64,000 bases of DNA, taken from positions 628,001 through 692,000 of the forward strand of contig JAPTMU010000050.1 in the NCBI GenBank assembly GCA_028583405.1, written 5' to 3'. The DNA comes from Pogonophryne albipinna (lineage: Eukaryota; Chordata; Actinopteri; Perciformes; Artedidraconidae). Numbering within the stretch: the stretch's first letter is position 1; each line of letters starts with the position of its first letter. Shown one piece after another: positions 20,415-32,100 of this stretch. The notes under the pieces are model-generated. The model saw nothing but the letters and a program-made list of their open reading frames with translations, ran no database searches and was not told where the DNA came from. The position numbers were made by a program, and so were the translations under genes.

Positions 20415-23400
20415 CTTTAAGGGGGAGGGACGGGGTTTAGCTTCAATGTCAAACTCTTCACAATGTTTATTCAAATCTAACATTTCATTACCTGTTTGCA
20501 AGGCTCTGGATGGTTTAATTTCATACTTAGTCAACTGTCTTTGCCTCCTTTACTACCTTAAGTTATTACAGTATTCACTTAATTTAAATGAATTCAAGAC
20601 AATAGTCTGGTGAACATTGAAACTGGTTTTTCCTGCCGTTAGCTTCCTCCCCCATCAACGGATATGACTTCCTTATAAAGGCATGATTACAGCAAGAAAA
20701 ACTGGACTTTTAGGGTGCAGTTTTTTGTTGCCCTCATTATTTTAATTTTATCATCTGTAGTATCTTATTTAAAATAGTTGTGTTTGCATCTTTTCAAAGC
20801 GTTAAAAAAAGTTTATTGTACTAAATAAATTGTATCTTGCAAACCCTGGGCGTTTACGTTCACTTTCTAATTCTATTGTGGACTGGGACTTTAGTAAACA
20901 CTTTTGTTCTTTATTTCTCTGCACTTCTTATTTCTCCATCTGTCATATGCAGTACAAGTCAGGCACCTTCTACCCTTAACAAATGTGACTACATAATGTT
21001 CGGCTCAGTCTTGCAAGCACTGGAAGGATGTGGAGAGTGAAGAAACAACATTGTGACACTTTCTACAGTTTGGTTTCAACAAAGTACTGATGATGGGATG
21101 TATCGTCTGTGTATCCAAAGCCTAACATAACTCATTCCTCTGTTGTTGTCAAATAACCATTAACATTCATCCATGAGCCACGGTGCTACACTAATGAAAT
21201 GATATACCCTTACATTTAAAATGAAACCCGTATTTTAATGTACATCTGCAACATAAAGGCTTAAGAAATCATGAAGTATCGAGAGACAGACTAACACATT
21301 GGTCGATTTACTGACAATAATGCTAAATATCAGAGGCCTTATCCTTTAATCTTTTGTACATAAATGCGTAAATGCAAAATGCAGATTTTGCAATGGTCAA
21401 ATTTAACTAACATGGTATAGATTCATCCCTTTACAAAATTACAATAAACTTATTTATATCATTATATTCTCAATTTGTAGCTCTTACTTTGTTTAAACAT
21501 GGTACTTTTATGAAAGCATTTATAATGTCTTAAAAAATGTTTGTTTTTTTAAAGTTGTTTTGATATGTGTAGGCAATCCAGAAATCGTGGTTCCTTACCT
21601 TTCCTTTGGGGCTCTTCACATTTCCTGGATATAAAAAGATGCCTCCATACATCAGCGTTCGGTGCACGTCTGCCACCATGGAGCCGATGTAACGGGCTGC
21701 GTAGGGCTCACTGCCATCCTGCATTAGTTTAAAATATTGCGTTAGAATGTAACTTAACCCTGCACAAGATTAAAAAACACACAACTTTCATCAAAGACTG
21801 CAGATAAAATGAGTCTACCTTAAAAAATATTTGAATTAAAGCATGTTGATTATGTCCATTGTCCTTGGGCACATACAAAAACACTACCACGCTTAAAGCT
21901 CTCCCGCTCACATGTCCTGACATCAGTTTTACCTCGGGGAACTTCTTCTTCTGCAGGTACTCTGTGACAGCGGGGTCAAAGTACTTTGCGTAACCTTCAT
22001 TCAAGCTGTAAATCTTGCCTCGCTCCTTGATCTTCACATCCCGATCAACCAGGATGAATTCGCCAATTGCCTGATGATCAAGAAGTGACACTCTGTAAAG
22101 ATAAAAACAAGGTTGATTTGAACGTGAAACACAGGGCCTTGACAGGAGCACTGACCGGGTCGAGCATGAAGCAGTTGACTCCCTGTCCGGTGGAGATCAC
22201 CATCATGGTGGCGCTGCCGTAGAGGGCGTAGCCCGCGGCAACCAGGGTCCGGCCCGGCCGCAGGGCGTCCTTCTCACAAGGCTCATCATCTGTGGCCTGA
22301 GAGAAGCATAAAGTAATGCCATCAATCATGGAAAATGGACTGTTTATACAGCACATATCCAGTCTTTACTACCCTTGAAAGCGCCCTTTACATATACAAA
22401 TCAGCGCTCACCGATTCAAACAGTTAAAATGGCATTACAATTGTTAACTGCCATTGAATAGAAATGCTGAAAATAAACATTGTTGTTAGAGTGGACTGTT
22501 TTAAATAGGGTATTTAATCTAGATAACATAATTCTGGGGGCTAACATCAGAGAAACAATTAGAAAAACAGTGATTATCAGAGACAAGTCAGCGTGTCTTG
22601 TCCTTCCAAAACTCAAACTGGTGACCCTTAATCATGGGGATTTGAACCTGTGTTACTACCTTTTTGTAGATGGCAAAGATGGTCCCAATGGAGACGAGAC
22701 AGTCGATGTTAGAAGAGCCATCCAAAGGATCAAAGCAAACAACGTATTTGCCCTGAAGAGAAAGAGGATATATTTTGTCAACAAAAAGCATTGTTCTCGC
22801 AGGTCAAATCTTGAGGTCAAACAAATAAATGCATTTCCTTATCATGTCGCTAAGCAAGTTTGAAAAGAAAGTTTTACATCCTGAATTATTTACAGTCTTA
22901 TTTTCTAGTCTTCCTTTTGCATGTATTTTGTTGGAGCATTGCTGCATTTCTTGGCACATAGCCGCAACCTATACATCGCTTGTTTAGTGTAACACATTGA
23001 CAGTGATGTGCATGTGTTTCCTTGTGGGCGTGCATGAGACGAACAAAAAAAAAAAATGTCACCATGCCCTCCCACACTTTAGAATTGCAATAGATGTAAA
23101 AGGAGGAAGTACTTAAATATAATACTTTTTAAGAATCTGGAATCCAAGCTTTTTTAACCAAACCAGTTATATGAGATAAGATCCCAAAAAGAAAAGATTA
23201 GAAAAACCCAGACAAAACTGTATGATCTTGTTTTTGTCTGCCGACAAGTCATTCCAGATGTGAGATCGAAGAGCTGGTTTTCCCCCGAAGTCCAAAGAGT
23301 CCAGCATCTAAAGTCTCCACTGGACCGACTTACCCTGGTTTCTGGCTCTATAATAATGGCCTTCTCGTTCTCCTCAGACACCAGCACACAGGAGGTGAAG

Positions 23401-25493
23401 GAAGACGTGATCATGTTGATGACCAGATCATTGGACAGAATGTCCAGCTTCTTCACCTGGTCACCAGTCACATTGGTGCTGCCAGCAATACCATAACTGA
23501 GGACACATGGAAGATGCAAAAAAGGGAGAAAAGGGAGAGTGATAAAAAAAAAAACCCATGTCATTTTTTCATACACGGATCAAAAGTGTATTCACATGCT
23601 CTATCAAATTTCTTTAGACATTCAGCTTGTGAAGTTTTTCTATGTTGCCTTCTTCTGCATCTTAACTGACAAAACGTTATTTAAACCTCTATTACTGTAT
23701 GCTTTGTGCTAGAGTAGGTTTTATTGGGATGAAATCATGATAATCTCCAGTTAAGAAAATACAAAACTGCAAGTGATGCATGACACTGCTTTTTCAAAGA
23801 GCAACTGCATTGAACACGGAAGTAAAGTCTGAATCAGAATCAGTTACTAAAGTCAGCATGATAAAGATTTATGTTCATGGTGACAAGGCAACAAAAGCAA
23901 AATTATATTTAAAAAAGTAGCATTTATGTAAAAAGTTCATGAATATGTTTTTTGTAATAGATATTTAACCAGAAATACTGGTAGATGCAGATAGCATCAG
24001 TAGACAGAGTTAACGTGGACCAACACAGCACAAAGTCACGATAACAAAGTCATAAGCACAATAAACGGCCCGTCCACACTACAGCTTCAAAAACGGTTTC
24101 CAACGAGTCTGCCCATTCACTTTGAATGGGGTGACGTCACTTTTCGCCGAACTGCATTGTGGCAAGCAGAGCGGAGCTTTCCTGGCGTTTAGGCATGGAT
24201 GGTTTAACGGAGCGTCCACACTACAGCTTCAAAAAAAAGCTTGGAGCTGGGCGTGTCTGAAGCTTGGGGATTTTATTCGAGCAACGCGACCAACAACCAA
24301 TCACATGAATCTCCCGCCCCCGACATAAAAACCCCGGGGATTTTATGCGAGCAATATATATATATATATACACTCCCCAAACAGGCGAAAACCTACCAGT
24401 TTCACCCACTGTCTCTGCCACCTCCCTCCATGACTGGTTCTTCCGGTTTGTATCCCGGTAGGTGAAGAGGGTCTGGTCATACAAAACCGGGTGATTTGCT
24501 ACGGCGATAATTAGTTTCTCCTCTATCTTTTTTTGAAATATAGAAATCAACGGCGGGATATCTCCCAGCTTAGACCCGGTTTGATTGGCTAGGGCTTGAG
24601 CGGTCAGATTTTCAGAAACGGAGTTTGATTGGCTGGCGCTGGCTACGCCGGAGACGGCGGAGACGGACCGCTATGCTACCCACAATTCAGTTCGGCGAAA
24701 AGCGAGGCAACGTGACGTCACCCCATTCAAAGTGAATGGGCAGACGCGTTGGAAACTGTTTTTGAAGCTGTCGACGCTGTAGTGTGGACGCAGCGTCAGG
24801 CTGCAAAAGTTGAGCAATGTTCAACGTTTGAAGCTTCTGAAACTTTCGGTGGAAGCGTCAGCCAATCAAATCATATGCCAGTACAAGCTCTAGCCAATCA
24901 AACCGCTGCTTGTGTGTCAGGGGCGGGAGATTCATGTGATTGGTTGTTGGTCGAGCTTCAGACACGCCCAGCTCCAAGCTTTTTTTGAAGCTGTAGTGTG
25001 GACGGCCCGTAACAAACAATTAAAAACCATTAAAAACACATTAGTTTAGAACAAAAACAAAAAGACAACGCAAGGAAATAAAGTGGTTGAGACGCAGCAA
25101 CACATTAATTCATCTAATAGACCGAGGCAACAAGGCTGAATAAAATAACCAACTTGTAAATATTTGTTTTGTTTTATCAAATAAAAAAGTATACAATGCG
25201 CTTCCTGATTGGTTCTTAAGGAACCAGAGTCTCCTGTTCAGTATTTTTCAGCGTGGAGCATGCATGAGGATGAGAGAACTTTATAAACAAACGGCATCTT
25301 CTCAGAGAATAGTGTTTACTCACAGGTGTGCGATCCCAGCTTTACGCACGGCGCTGGAAATGGCCTTCACCGCCGTGCACAGCGAGTTGAGCAGCGTTGT
25401 CAGCTCCCCGGTGCCTTTAGCCTTCCTGCCCTCCTCCATAACGAACCGGGTCATGGTCACTACGTTGGTGTCGAAGGCTCCCTGGTCGGTCAT
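20220..25493 (-). CDS. fbp1: fructose-1,6-bisphosphatase isozyme 1 (liver type), 7 coding exons, 339 aa
   Basis: This is the cytosolic gluconeogenic enzyme converting fructose 1,6-bisphosphate to fructose 6-phosphate. The family forms AMP-inhibited homotetramers. The coding parts are 25324-25493, 23334-23496, 22660-22752, 22156-22296, 21933-22070, 21599-21718 and 20220-20414. They sum to 1020 bases with consensus splice sites. Asp75, Glu98/Glu99, Asp119/Asp122 and Glu281 are all present, as are the normal AMP loop KGTGEL and Tyr58 of the dynamic loop. Liver-type signs are AGIAHL, Gln70 at the Ca2+-linked position, and [19 protein letters not shown]. One oddity is LYEGNP instead of the near-invariant LYECNP. 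The gene is more compact than fbp2 (shortest intron 85 bases). Whether it is the fish a or b copy cannot be told here. Confidence 0.95.
20415..21598. other. fbp1 intron 6
   Basis: This 1.2-kb AT-rich intron has no repeat or RNA gene that I recognise. Introns 2 and 3 of fbp1 (22753-23333 and 22297-22659) are likewise plain. Confidence 0.6.
21599..21718 (-). CDS. fbp1: fbp1 coding exon 6
   Basis: The 120-base exon encodes [20 protein letters not shown] and ends VKSPKGK. GARY is changed to AARY just before the inter-subunit Arg. The donor is GTAAGG. Confidence 0.97.
21933..22070 (-). CDS. fbp1: fbp1 coding exon 5
   Basis: The 138-base exon encodes [19 protein letters not shown] and [19 protein letters not shown], ending KKFPE. 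The donor is GTAAAA. Intron 4 before it is only 85 bases. Confidence 0.97.
22156..22296 (-). CDS. fbp1: fbp1 coding exon 4
   Basis: The 141-base exon encodes [30 protein letters not shown] and [13 protein letters not shown]. The donor is GTCAGT. Confidence 0.97.
22660..22752 (-). CDS. fbp1: fbp1 coding exon 3
   Basis: The 93-base exon encodes [17 protein letters not shown], then [14 protein letters not shown]. The acceptor is TTCAG and the donor GTAGTA. Confidence 0.97.
23334..23496 (-). CDS. fbp1: fbp1 coding exon 2
   Basis: The 163-base exon encodes [27 protein letters not shown] and the metal-site VSEEN, ending EPETR. The acceptor is CTCAG and the donor GTAAGT. Confidence 0.97.
24066..25009. 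mobile_element. Composite fold-back MITE in fbp1 intron 1
   Basis: The outer ends are inverted repeats starting CGG[C/G]CCGTCCACACTACAGC, with TAA next to both (24062-24064, one extra A, and 25010-25012). Inside, a second element of the same family runs from about 24195 (GGAGCGTCCACACTACAGC) to about 24795 (GCTGTAGTGTGGACGCAGCG). It splits the outer one where the 47.3-kb copy reads straight through (GGCATGGCTCGCTGCAAAAG). Inverted partners such as TTCGCCGAACTGCATTGTGG at 24150 and its near-inverse at 24670 make the block strongly palindromic. A TA microsatellite lies at 24354-24370. TAA duplication suggests a PIF/Harbinger-type origin. Confidence 0.7.
25324..25493 (-). CDS. fbp1: fbp1 coding exon 1
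   Basis: ATG is at 25493-25491 in a good context (GTCACCATGA). It encodes [20 protein letters not shown], then [17 protein letters not shown] and [10 protein letters not shown]. It ends in phase 2 at donor GTGAGT. Confidence 0.96.
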
Positions 25494-25560
25494 GGTGACA
25501 GATGCTCTCCTGCAGCAAGAGAGAGTAGAAGTTGCAGGAAATGCTGCAGGACTTAAATGC
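25494..25560 (-). promoter_or_regulatory. Possible proximal promoter of fbp1
   Basis: The minus strand upstream of the start codon has a TATA-like CATTTAAG (25558-25551) about 60 bases before the ATG. A GC-rich segment with a G12-like run follows at 25577-25595. The TATA-like word is not canonical, so this is a weak call. Confidence 0.25.
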
Positions 25561-25599
25561 TCTGCAACGCGGAACTGCTGGAGGGGGGGGGGGGAACAC

Positions 25600-26390
25600 C
25601 ACGAGCCAATCCAGAGCCGCACGAGAGGTGTGGCTCTATCTGGAAACACTACCCGCTTTGTACACACTGTGAAATGATCGTGTTGCCAATAGTGGGATGT
25701 GACTAGAAATATTGAACACGCCTGCACTAAAACTGTCGTTGCGCAAGAGAGTTCGTGTACTTTCTGCAGAGTTGAGTAAAGTTAGAACGATATTGGCAGA
25801 TTCGGATTTCACGGATCAATAACTCATGAACAAAACGGTATTCAGACACAAATTACGTCTCCTATGTACCGTGGTAAGGTTGACAACGAACTATAATCAC
25901 ATGTTGATAAAAAAAAAAAGCCAATATGCGCCGTCCTCCGAGCTGGACACATTCAATTGATCTCTTTCAGCAGCCGGAGAAGAAACAAGTGCTCAGGGAC
26001 CGTCTGCAAAGTGCAACTCCGAAAAAAGAAAATAATATAATATCAAATGTATGTATGTACAATGTACATGTATACAGTATATTTCTACCAAACTCACTAC
26101 ACACATCAATAGTCTCCTGTTGGTCAGACTACAGCAGAGAGTTTGGAAGAATGTGCTTTTGAATAATTTTGGTGAATATTTATAGTGTAAAATCTTCAAT
26201 AAATATGGTATAATCTTCAATATCTTCACTATTATACAGTATATTTCTGCAGGTATAGTGTTCATGAATAGTGTCATAATGATGACTTCTGTAGATTCAC
26301 ATTATAATGGCTTTTGACCAACTGGCAGCTTGCATATTTATTTGTCCCAGACAAGATGTGTTCCTAATTCACCCATTTTATCCATCTTTC
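25600..26390. other. Upstream flank of fbp1, no gene seen
   Basis: It is AT-rich, with several repeats of the short word ACAGTATATTTCT (about 26067 and 26235). No coding or RNA feature is supported. Confidence 0.4.
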
Positions 26391-26393
26391 TGC

Positions 26394-26455
<62 letters not shown>

Positions 26456-26458
26456 GCC

Positions 26459-26505
<47 letters not shown>

Positions 26506-26526
26506 ATGTCTGTCTGTCTGTCTGCC

Positions 26527-26571
<45 letters not shown>

Positions 26572-26613
26572 GCCTGCCTGTCTGTCTGCCTGCCTGTCTG
26601 TATGTCTGTCTGA
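26391..26613. repeat. (CTGT)n tetranucleotide microsatellite
   Basis: About 220 bases consist of CTGT units interrupted only by a few single-base changes (CTGC, ATGT). The long translations across it are cysteine-serine-valine repeats created by the microsatellite, not a gene. Confidence 0.97.
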
Positions 26614-26619
26614 ATGTAG

Positions 26620-27850
26620 AATTCAGGACAAATTAAAACATGTTCTCAGACAGAGAGGGGGTTATAACATAAAAAGGAAAACTTAATAAAACATAGACAT
26701 TGTGTTTGTAACACTCTGTTTTTGGGGTGAATATTTTGGAATGGTTTACATGTTAAACTCAAAGAAAGTGCACAAATAAATCGGTTTAAGGAGATATACA
26801 ACATATAATTGTTGATTTATTAGGACAAGGTAATAAGTTATATTTACAATTATTTTACAATTTAACATTTTAGCTATACTGTATATTTTAAATATGAAGG
26901 TGATTGTTGATGAAAATGTACCATACTATACGATAGGTGGTACCAGAGCGTGGGACCATATCAGTGTATAAGCTACTTCTTGCTACCCTTATTTGATATG
27001 TTTTTATTTATTGTGTTTATTGAAACGGTGCTGCATATGTTTACCATTCATTTTATTGTTTATTTTGGTTCGAAATAAAATGTATGTATATATCTCTCTT
27101 GGATTCTTTGATAACTAACTAAGTTGTTTACATCCTATAACTGCACTGTAACTGTACATCTGGTATTTTATTTTGAAAGGGTGTGGAGCTGCTGTTCAAA
27201 CAAACGCCACTAGATTGCAACCTTGGCCAGTTAACCAGGGACGCTGACTCGGCTCTGTCCCAATTAAACTGCGGGTGTGTTTTGGTAGCCTGGAATAAGC
27301 ATTACCCTTTTTAATAATCACAATATAGCTTTACCTTTATATTATATCTAATAAGAATACATACAAAAAAAGCAGAGCATTCTCAGTTACAAGTTCCATC
27401 CACACAAACAAAACTGCATTTCTGGGACAATTCAGAAAAACTCATCTTAATGCGCCAAACGGAAAACAGTCTAATTTAAGACTTGTTGACGTTGCAAGAA
27501 TATATTGTTACACGGAAGATAAACGGGTGTGTTAGCTGTCACTACCTAAAAGTCAGAAATATTTACTAGCAGAACATCTATAACTTCACTATTCAAGTAA
27601 CAATTAATATTATCAGCTCGTTGAATCTCTCGACGTCTGGCTGAATGGTTTGTTGAAGTGAACATTAATCAGAAGTGGTAGCCTAAATAGTTCTTATTAG
27701 TTAATTAACAAAAGTTTATGGGAGCACGTTTGGTAGTAAAACTTCTTAAAATTGTTTGCAGGAAGGCTACAAATAAATATTCTGGTAGTTTAGTTTGCAG
27801 TAGGTCGAACAGTAAAAAGTAGTCCCACCTTGCAGCAGGTAAGCAAGCTA
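26620..27850. other. AT-rich spacer, nothing recognised
   Basis: This lies between the microsatellite and a CpG-rich candidate promoter. No open frame, repeat or RNA structure can be supported. Confidence 0.4.
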
Positions 27851-27879
27851 CACCTGTAGCCCCAGCACTCACTCACTCA

Positions 27880-28148
27880 CTTATAGGACTCCGCTTGTCG
27901 GGTGGCACCGACTGCGCATGCCCGTGGCTGAACAACTCGCTGCTGAGGCGGATAAGTACAAAGAGGTTGCTGGTGGTGGTGCGGACGGGACGTGCTGTGT
28001 GCCACGGGGCTGAAGTATAACCTTGCAGAAGTTTTTACGTTACGTTAATACCTCAACCGAACGTTTTCTCCTTCAAGAATTTAACTCCAAGGACAACCAG
28101 AGAACAGGAGTTGCATTCGGGTCTAAAAACAGCGTGTGGAGACACTGG
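27880..28148 (+). promoter_or_regulatory. Candidate CpG-rich promoter and first non-coding exon of a plus-strand gene
   Basis: GC content and CpG count rise sharply compared with the surrounding AT-rich DNA. TGCGCATGC at 27913-27921 fits an NRF1-type site. A consensus donor CTGG|GTAAGT follows at 28149. No ATG-led frame of any size precedes the donor, which fits a 5' untranslated exon. It lies head to head with fbp1, 2.4 kb away. In mammals AOPEP starts in this position relative to FBP1, so aopep is the leading guess, but nothing in the sequence proves it. Confidence 0.45.
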
Positions 28149-28345
28149 GTAAGTTAAACATGTTGAAGTCGCGGAACGCTTCTGAAATGACAATGTCATC
28201 GCTCTTAAAGTAGTCACACTTTTGATGCTGTTTTTATTCGACTAAAACCACGCACGTGCATGTTTTCTTTGTGAGGGATAATGTAATGTGTCCTCGATGC
28301 GTATCTGCGTCAGGTGGTCCTGCAGAGACCAGACGAGACAGTCAT

Positions 28346-28510
28346 ATGAAGCGCTTCTGGTTAAGCAGGATTATATTTAAAGTCATATGGTGTTTGTTGT
28401 TCGTGCTCCTTGTGGTTATCTGGTGTTTTTTTTACCCCGACCAAACAAAGCTAGTTCCCGCCAGACAGTCACAGGTGTCATGGAAGTGCTGGAAGAATCC
28501 CACATGCTGA
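28346..28510 (+). CDS. Small open frame with a signal-anchor-like helix, unidentified
   Basis: The frame starts MKRFWLSRIIFKVIWCLLFV. After a short basic N-terminus comes a hydrophobic run of about 21 residues, then a polar tail of about 25 residues to a stop at 28508-28510. The pattern resembles a type II signal anchor, as in Golgi enzymes. The frame is open upstream to 28256, but the Met at 28346 gives the sensible N-terminus. A possible acceptor (TCTGCGTCAG) ends at 28314 and a weak donor follows at about 28477. It could be a first coding exon, a microprotein or chance; I do not recognise it. Confidence 0.2.
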   Translation: MKRFWLSRIIFKVIWCLLFVLLVVIWCFFYPDQTKLVPARQSQVSWKCWKNPTC

Positions 28511-31500
28511 ACTTTGAGCTGGGGAATGTGTTGTGGAAAAGTCTGTTTATTCATTGAAGAATTATTATTACCATTCTCCTTCATTTAAGTAATCCCCTAC
28601 CATTATATGACCCATGCTGACTCATTTTTGCCATGCATTTAACAGCTTAAATAGGGTTTAAGGATTTGCTGGTCCCAAACACCTTCATATCAGGCTCTAA
28701 AAGAACAATTCCAATAACTCTTTTTCTTTGTGGCTTTATGGGCCATCATCAACTTGGAAATGCTGCCTACAGTTTTGTTGGTCAAATCCAGTCTCCAAAC
28801 CGAGGAAAATCTCTTCTGATTTGGCATGCCACTACCTATTCTTTTACTTCCAGAGTTTGAAGCAGGCAGATGTAAGTACTGCTAAAGCATTATAGGAATA
28901 GAATAGTAGGGATATAGACCTGGATGGTGGTCCCTATTGTGCTGTTGGAGAGCTGGGGTCACATAGAGGGCTCTTCATCTTCTGGGTTTTTCTCTACAGA
29001 TAAAGCACTGAATTGATATGTCAAGGGGAAGAATATGAGCTCTGTGACATTGGTTTAATGAAATTCTTCAGCTTCCAGTGTGGCAGTTTTGGCAAATCCC
29101 TGAATCCATTTTTCTACACTTGGGTATAATAAAAATACAGATGATGATGAACAGTGCTTTCGTCAAAGGAGACCAGACAAAGCATCCCTTCAGCCATAAA
29201 AGTACCAACCTGCTGTGTCTTTGGTAAACCTGGTCATCTTGGGTTTTTTGTATTACTTAAGAAAGAAACTTGAATATTTCCCCAGATATTCAATGATCCA
29301 CTATAATTTGATGCTATTATAGAAAATCCGGCTGCTCTTTCTTGCATAACAGTCTTAAATGTATCGCAAAGGTTTCATTTATTTAAAAATTGACATTGCA
29401 ATGCTGCCCTCCTGATAAAGAAATGATTAGTAAATGTAAGTTGAATATACTTATTTTGACTACCTTTTTTATATGTTATACATCTCATAAAGTGTTTGAA
29501 GCTTGTCCACTGATTTTAGCCATGTAAGGTAATATGGCAACTCATTCTTTGCACAATATTGCACTGTAAACATGTAAAAACTGATTAAAGAGCCAAACTA
29601 CATCCTCCAAAAGTCACCATACCAGAAAGAAGATATTATATCTTCATGAAGAAAGGATTTTTGTAGGGCTGTGGCCTTTGACTGCATTCTATTCGTCCTC
29701 TGCACTAGAGCTAACAAGTTTGTTTTGGACACTGCGACCTGCAGTCGTGTTTTGTGATGCCCCCTTGCTTCCCCATATGCACAACATTATGTGTATTATT
29801 CAGCTGTCTGCACATACTGGAGACTCAACATCTTGAAACATGATGTTGCAGTTTTGGAATAATTAGTCTGACATTTTTTTTATTTAGACATTAATGCATC
29901 ACATTGATTTAGTGTGTGGGCAGCATCTCACGTGCACGTTGCTTATTTCCCTGTTGTTTCTGAGCTTGTTCGTACTGTAACAAGCTTAGTGTTAAAATCT
30001 GTGCATTGTGCCGTGTTCCCACCCAGAGCATTCCACAGCCTCCCACTGGCTTCCCGTTTATGCATAAGCAGCTCGGGTGGAAGCACAGCCTGGCGTCGGT
30101 TGGTACATCGGGCTTAGCGCCGCTCTGAGTCCACATCATCAGGGTTGGCCAGTCAGCTGTAGTGGACATATGGCAGAGGTCTCTCAATTAACACCTTAGT
30201 GAGACGACCCTTCTGTCCACATGATCAAAGCCGGGCCTCCTCTGCTCAGATGTGTCCCCTCGCCCCCACCCAGCCTCCCAACTCCCTGTGATTATGACTC
30301 CCATCCCTCCACTGTTTGTTTAGAGAAAATGACTTCCACCCCACTGCCCTGTCTGAGCGGGTTGCACGTCAAATCCGGCCCTGCTTTTCTTGCATCTGTA
30401 CAGTTTTGTTGGAACACTCGCCGTGGTGTTTTCTCTGTAATTTAAGTTGGAATGCTGAGTTGTAATTTTAGTTTTGGTTGAACATCTGTGCATGCTTCTG
30501 TCCCATTTGTGCTTCTCTTGCATGTTTTAGTGCTTAAAATAGTGTTTTCGTGGCTTCTGTAAATCCCTGTGCTCCACTCTCACTGGTGTTGGTGTTTGAC
30601 TGTGGAGGTGAAGGGAGTTAATACAGCTGTTAGGATCTTTAAGTGTGGGATGAAGACCTACATGAGTCTTAGGGACTGCCCTGTTATTACAAGATCAAAA
30701 CTACTTTGAACAGTAGAGCCACTGAAACAAAACAATTAGAGCCCCCTGAAGAAACCAAACCTCACTGGGAACGGTAAGAAAAAGTACATATTTGTTAAAA
30801 GCAAGATCTGTTTATTGAGATGTATGATAATATTAGATATCAGAAAAGTAGCCTCTAGGTATAAACCTGTAAAATCCAAAACAACAAGGTTAGCTCAGCA
30901 GATTTTACACGGAGGACTCGTAAAAAAACAAAAGCCAAGCTTCAGGGAATCCTCCTCAAAGATTTCCAGAACCCGGCGCACAACTGCTTGAAAATCTTTT
31001 TTGAATCGGTGCTTGTTGGAGTTTAAAGTTGGGAGTCCTTTTGAGTTGGCTGGGCGTTTCATACACTCTCATTTCACAGCATTAAAGTGACTTTGTGTAA
31101 TTTGACGTAAAGGTCAGATGTAGAGCTATTTTTTGTTTTAGCAGTGTGTAAAGATGATCCAATCTGGAATGCTTGATAATTGGACATTGGCTGGTGGATT
31201 TTGTTACAATCGACACAGCCGGTCTAGCTGTGTTTATGCTAAGTTAGCCAGCTGCTGGATAAGAGTGGGAGCAATCTTCTCATCTAGTAGTATTTTTCCT
31301 AGTCCCCTTCACATCAAATAAAGTCGGTCTAAAGTAAGTTTTCTCTTTCTTTCTTCATCCAGATATGTTGGCTATAGACTTAAAGTATGATCCCAAAGAA
31401 ATGCTATTTGTATTATAGTTAAATACAGGGAGACTGTTTTATTTTGAGAACTCAACTTTCAAACTCCCCTACTTTCACTCTGGCTTTTCAAATGGCTCTT

Positions 31501-32100
31501 GTACTCCTTTTGTGTCTGAAGATGGCTTTATGAGAGGAAGCTGTTGCCTTCTGATGGTAGACTTGATAACCTCCTCTGCCCTTAAGGCCTTTGGAGTTGA
31601 AGTCCCCTTCAGTGGCATCTGCCGAGGGTTGTTTAAGTTAATTGAAATTCTTGCCAACCTGTATTTAAGCTGATGCACCTACCCTAACTGAGACATTACA
31701 GAAGAACAAGCGGATATGTGTGCACAACTCCTGTCTTATTGAACATCCCAATTCTTCACTGAAATGTCCCCTTGTTGTGACCTGGATAGGCTTCCATTCT
31801 TTTGTTTATACCATTTGGAGAACTGTTAGAGGTGACGGTCGCGCATGCTTCAACTTGTTGTGTGTGAGATTGTGTGTGGGACTGGGGAGTGATGTTGTCG
31901 TGACCATAAATAAGAGGAGGTACTTTTCTGTGTAGCTGGGATTAACCCTGGCTAAACCTTGAAGTGTGTTCCACAAAGATGTTTAGTTTCCTGGTATGTT
32001 AATCCCTTTTCTTTCTTTCCTGCCTCTCAGTCATCATGTGCTCTTTGTACCAGAGGCCATCAGTAGGGATAATTGAGATTTGCCATTAATTTATTTAATA
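28511..32100. other. Long non-coding stretch
   Basis: No coding exon is supported. A piece near 31200-31260 (TTTATGCTAAGTTAGCCAGC, then TGCTGG) recalls a common fish repeat but is too short to define. The rest is AT-rich DNA compatible with an intron or spacer. Confidence 0.45.

Noticed and set aside
26391..26613. CRISPR-like array
   Set aside because: The periodic sequence is a simple tetranucleotide repeat without spacers, and the genome is vertebrate.
26307..26686. Overlapping long frames of Cys-Leu-Ser-Val repeats
   Set aside because: They are translations of the (CTGT)n microsatellite in three frames, not proteins.
28256..28510. Upstream-extended 84-codon version of the small membrane-type frame
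   Set aside because: The extra N-terminal residues lack any feature and would place the hydrophobic helix oddly; the internal Met at 28346 is more sensible.
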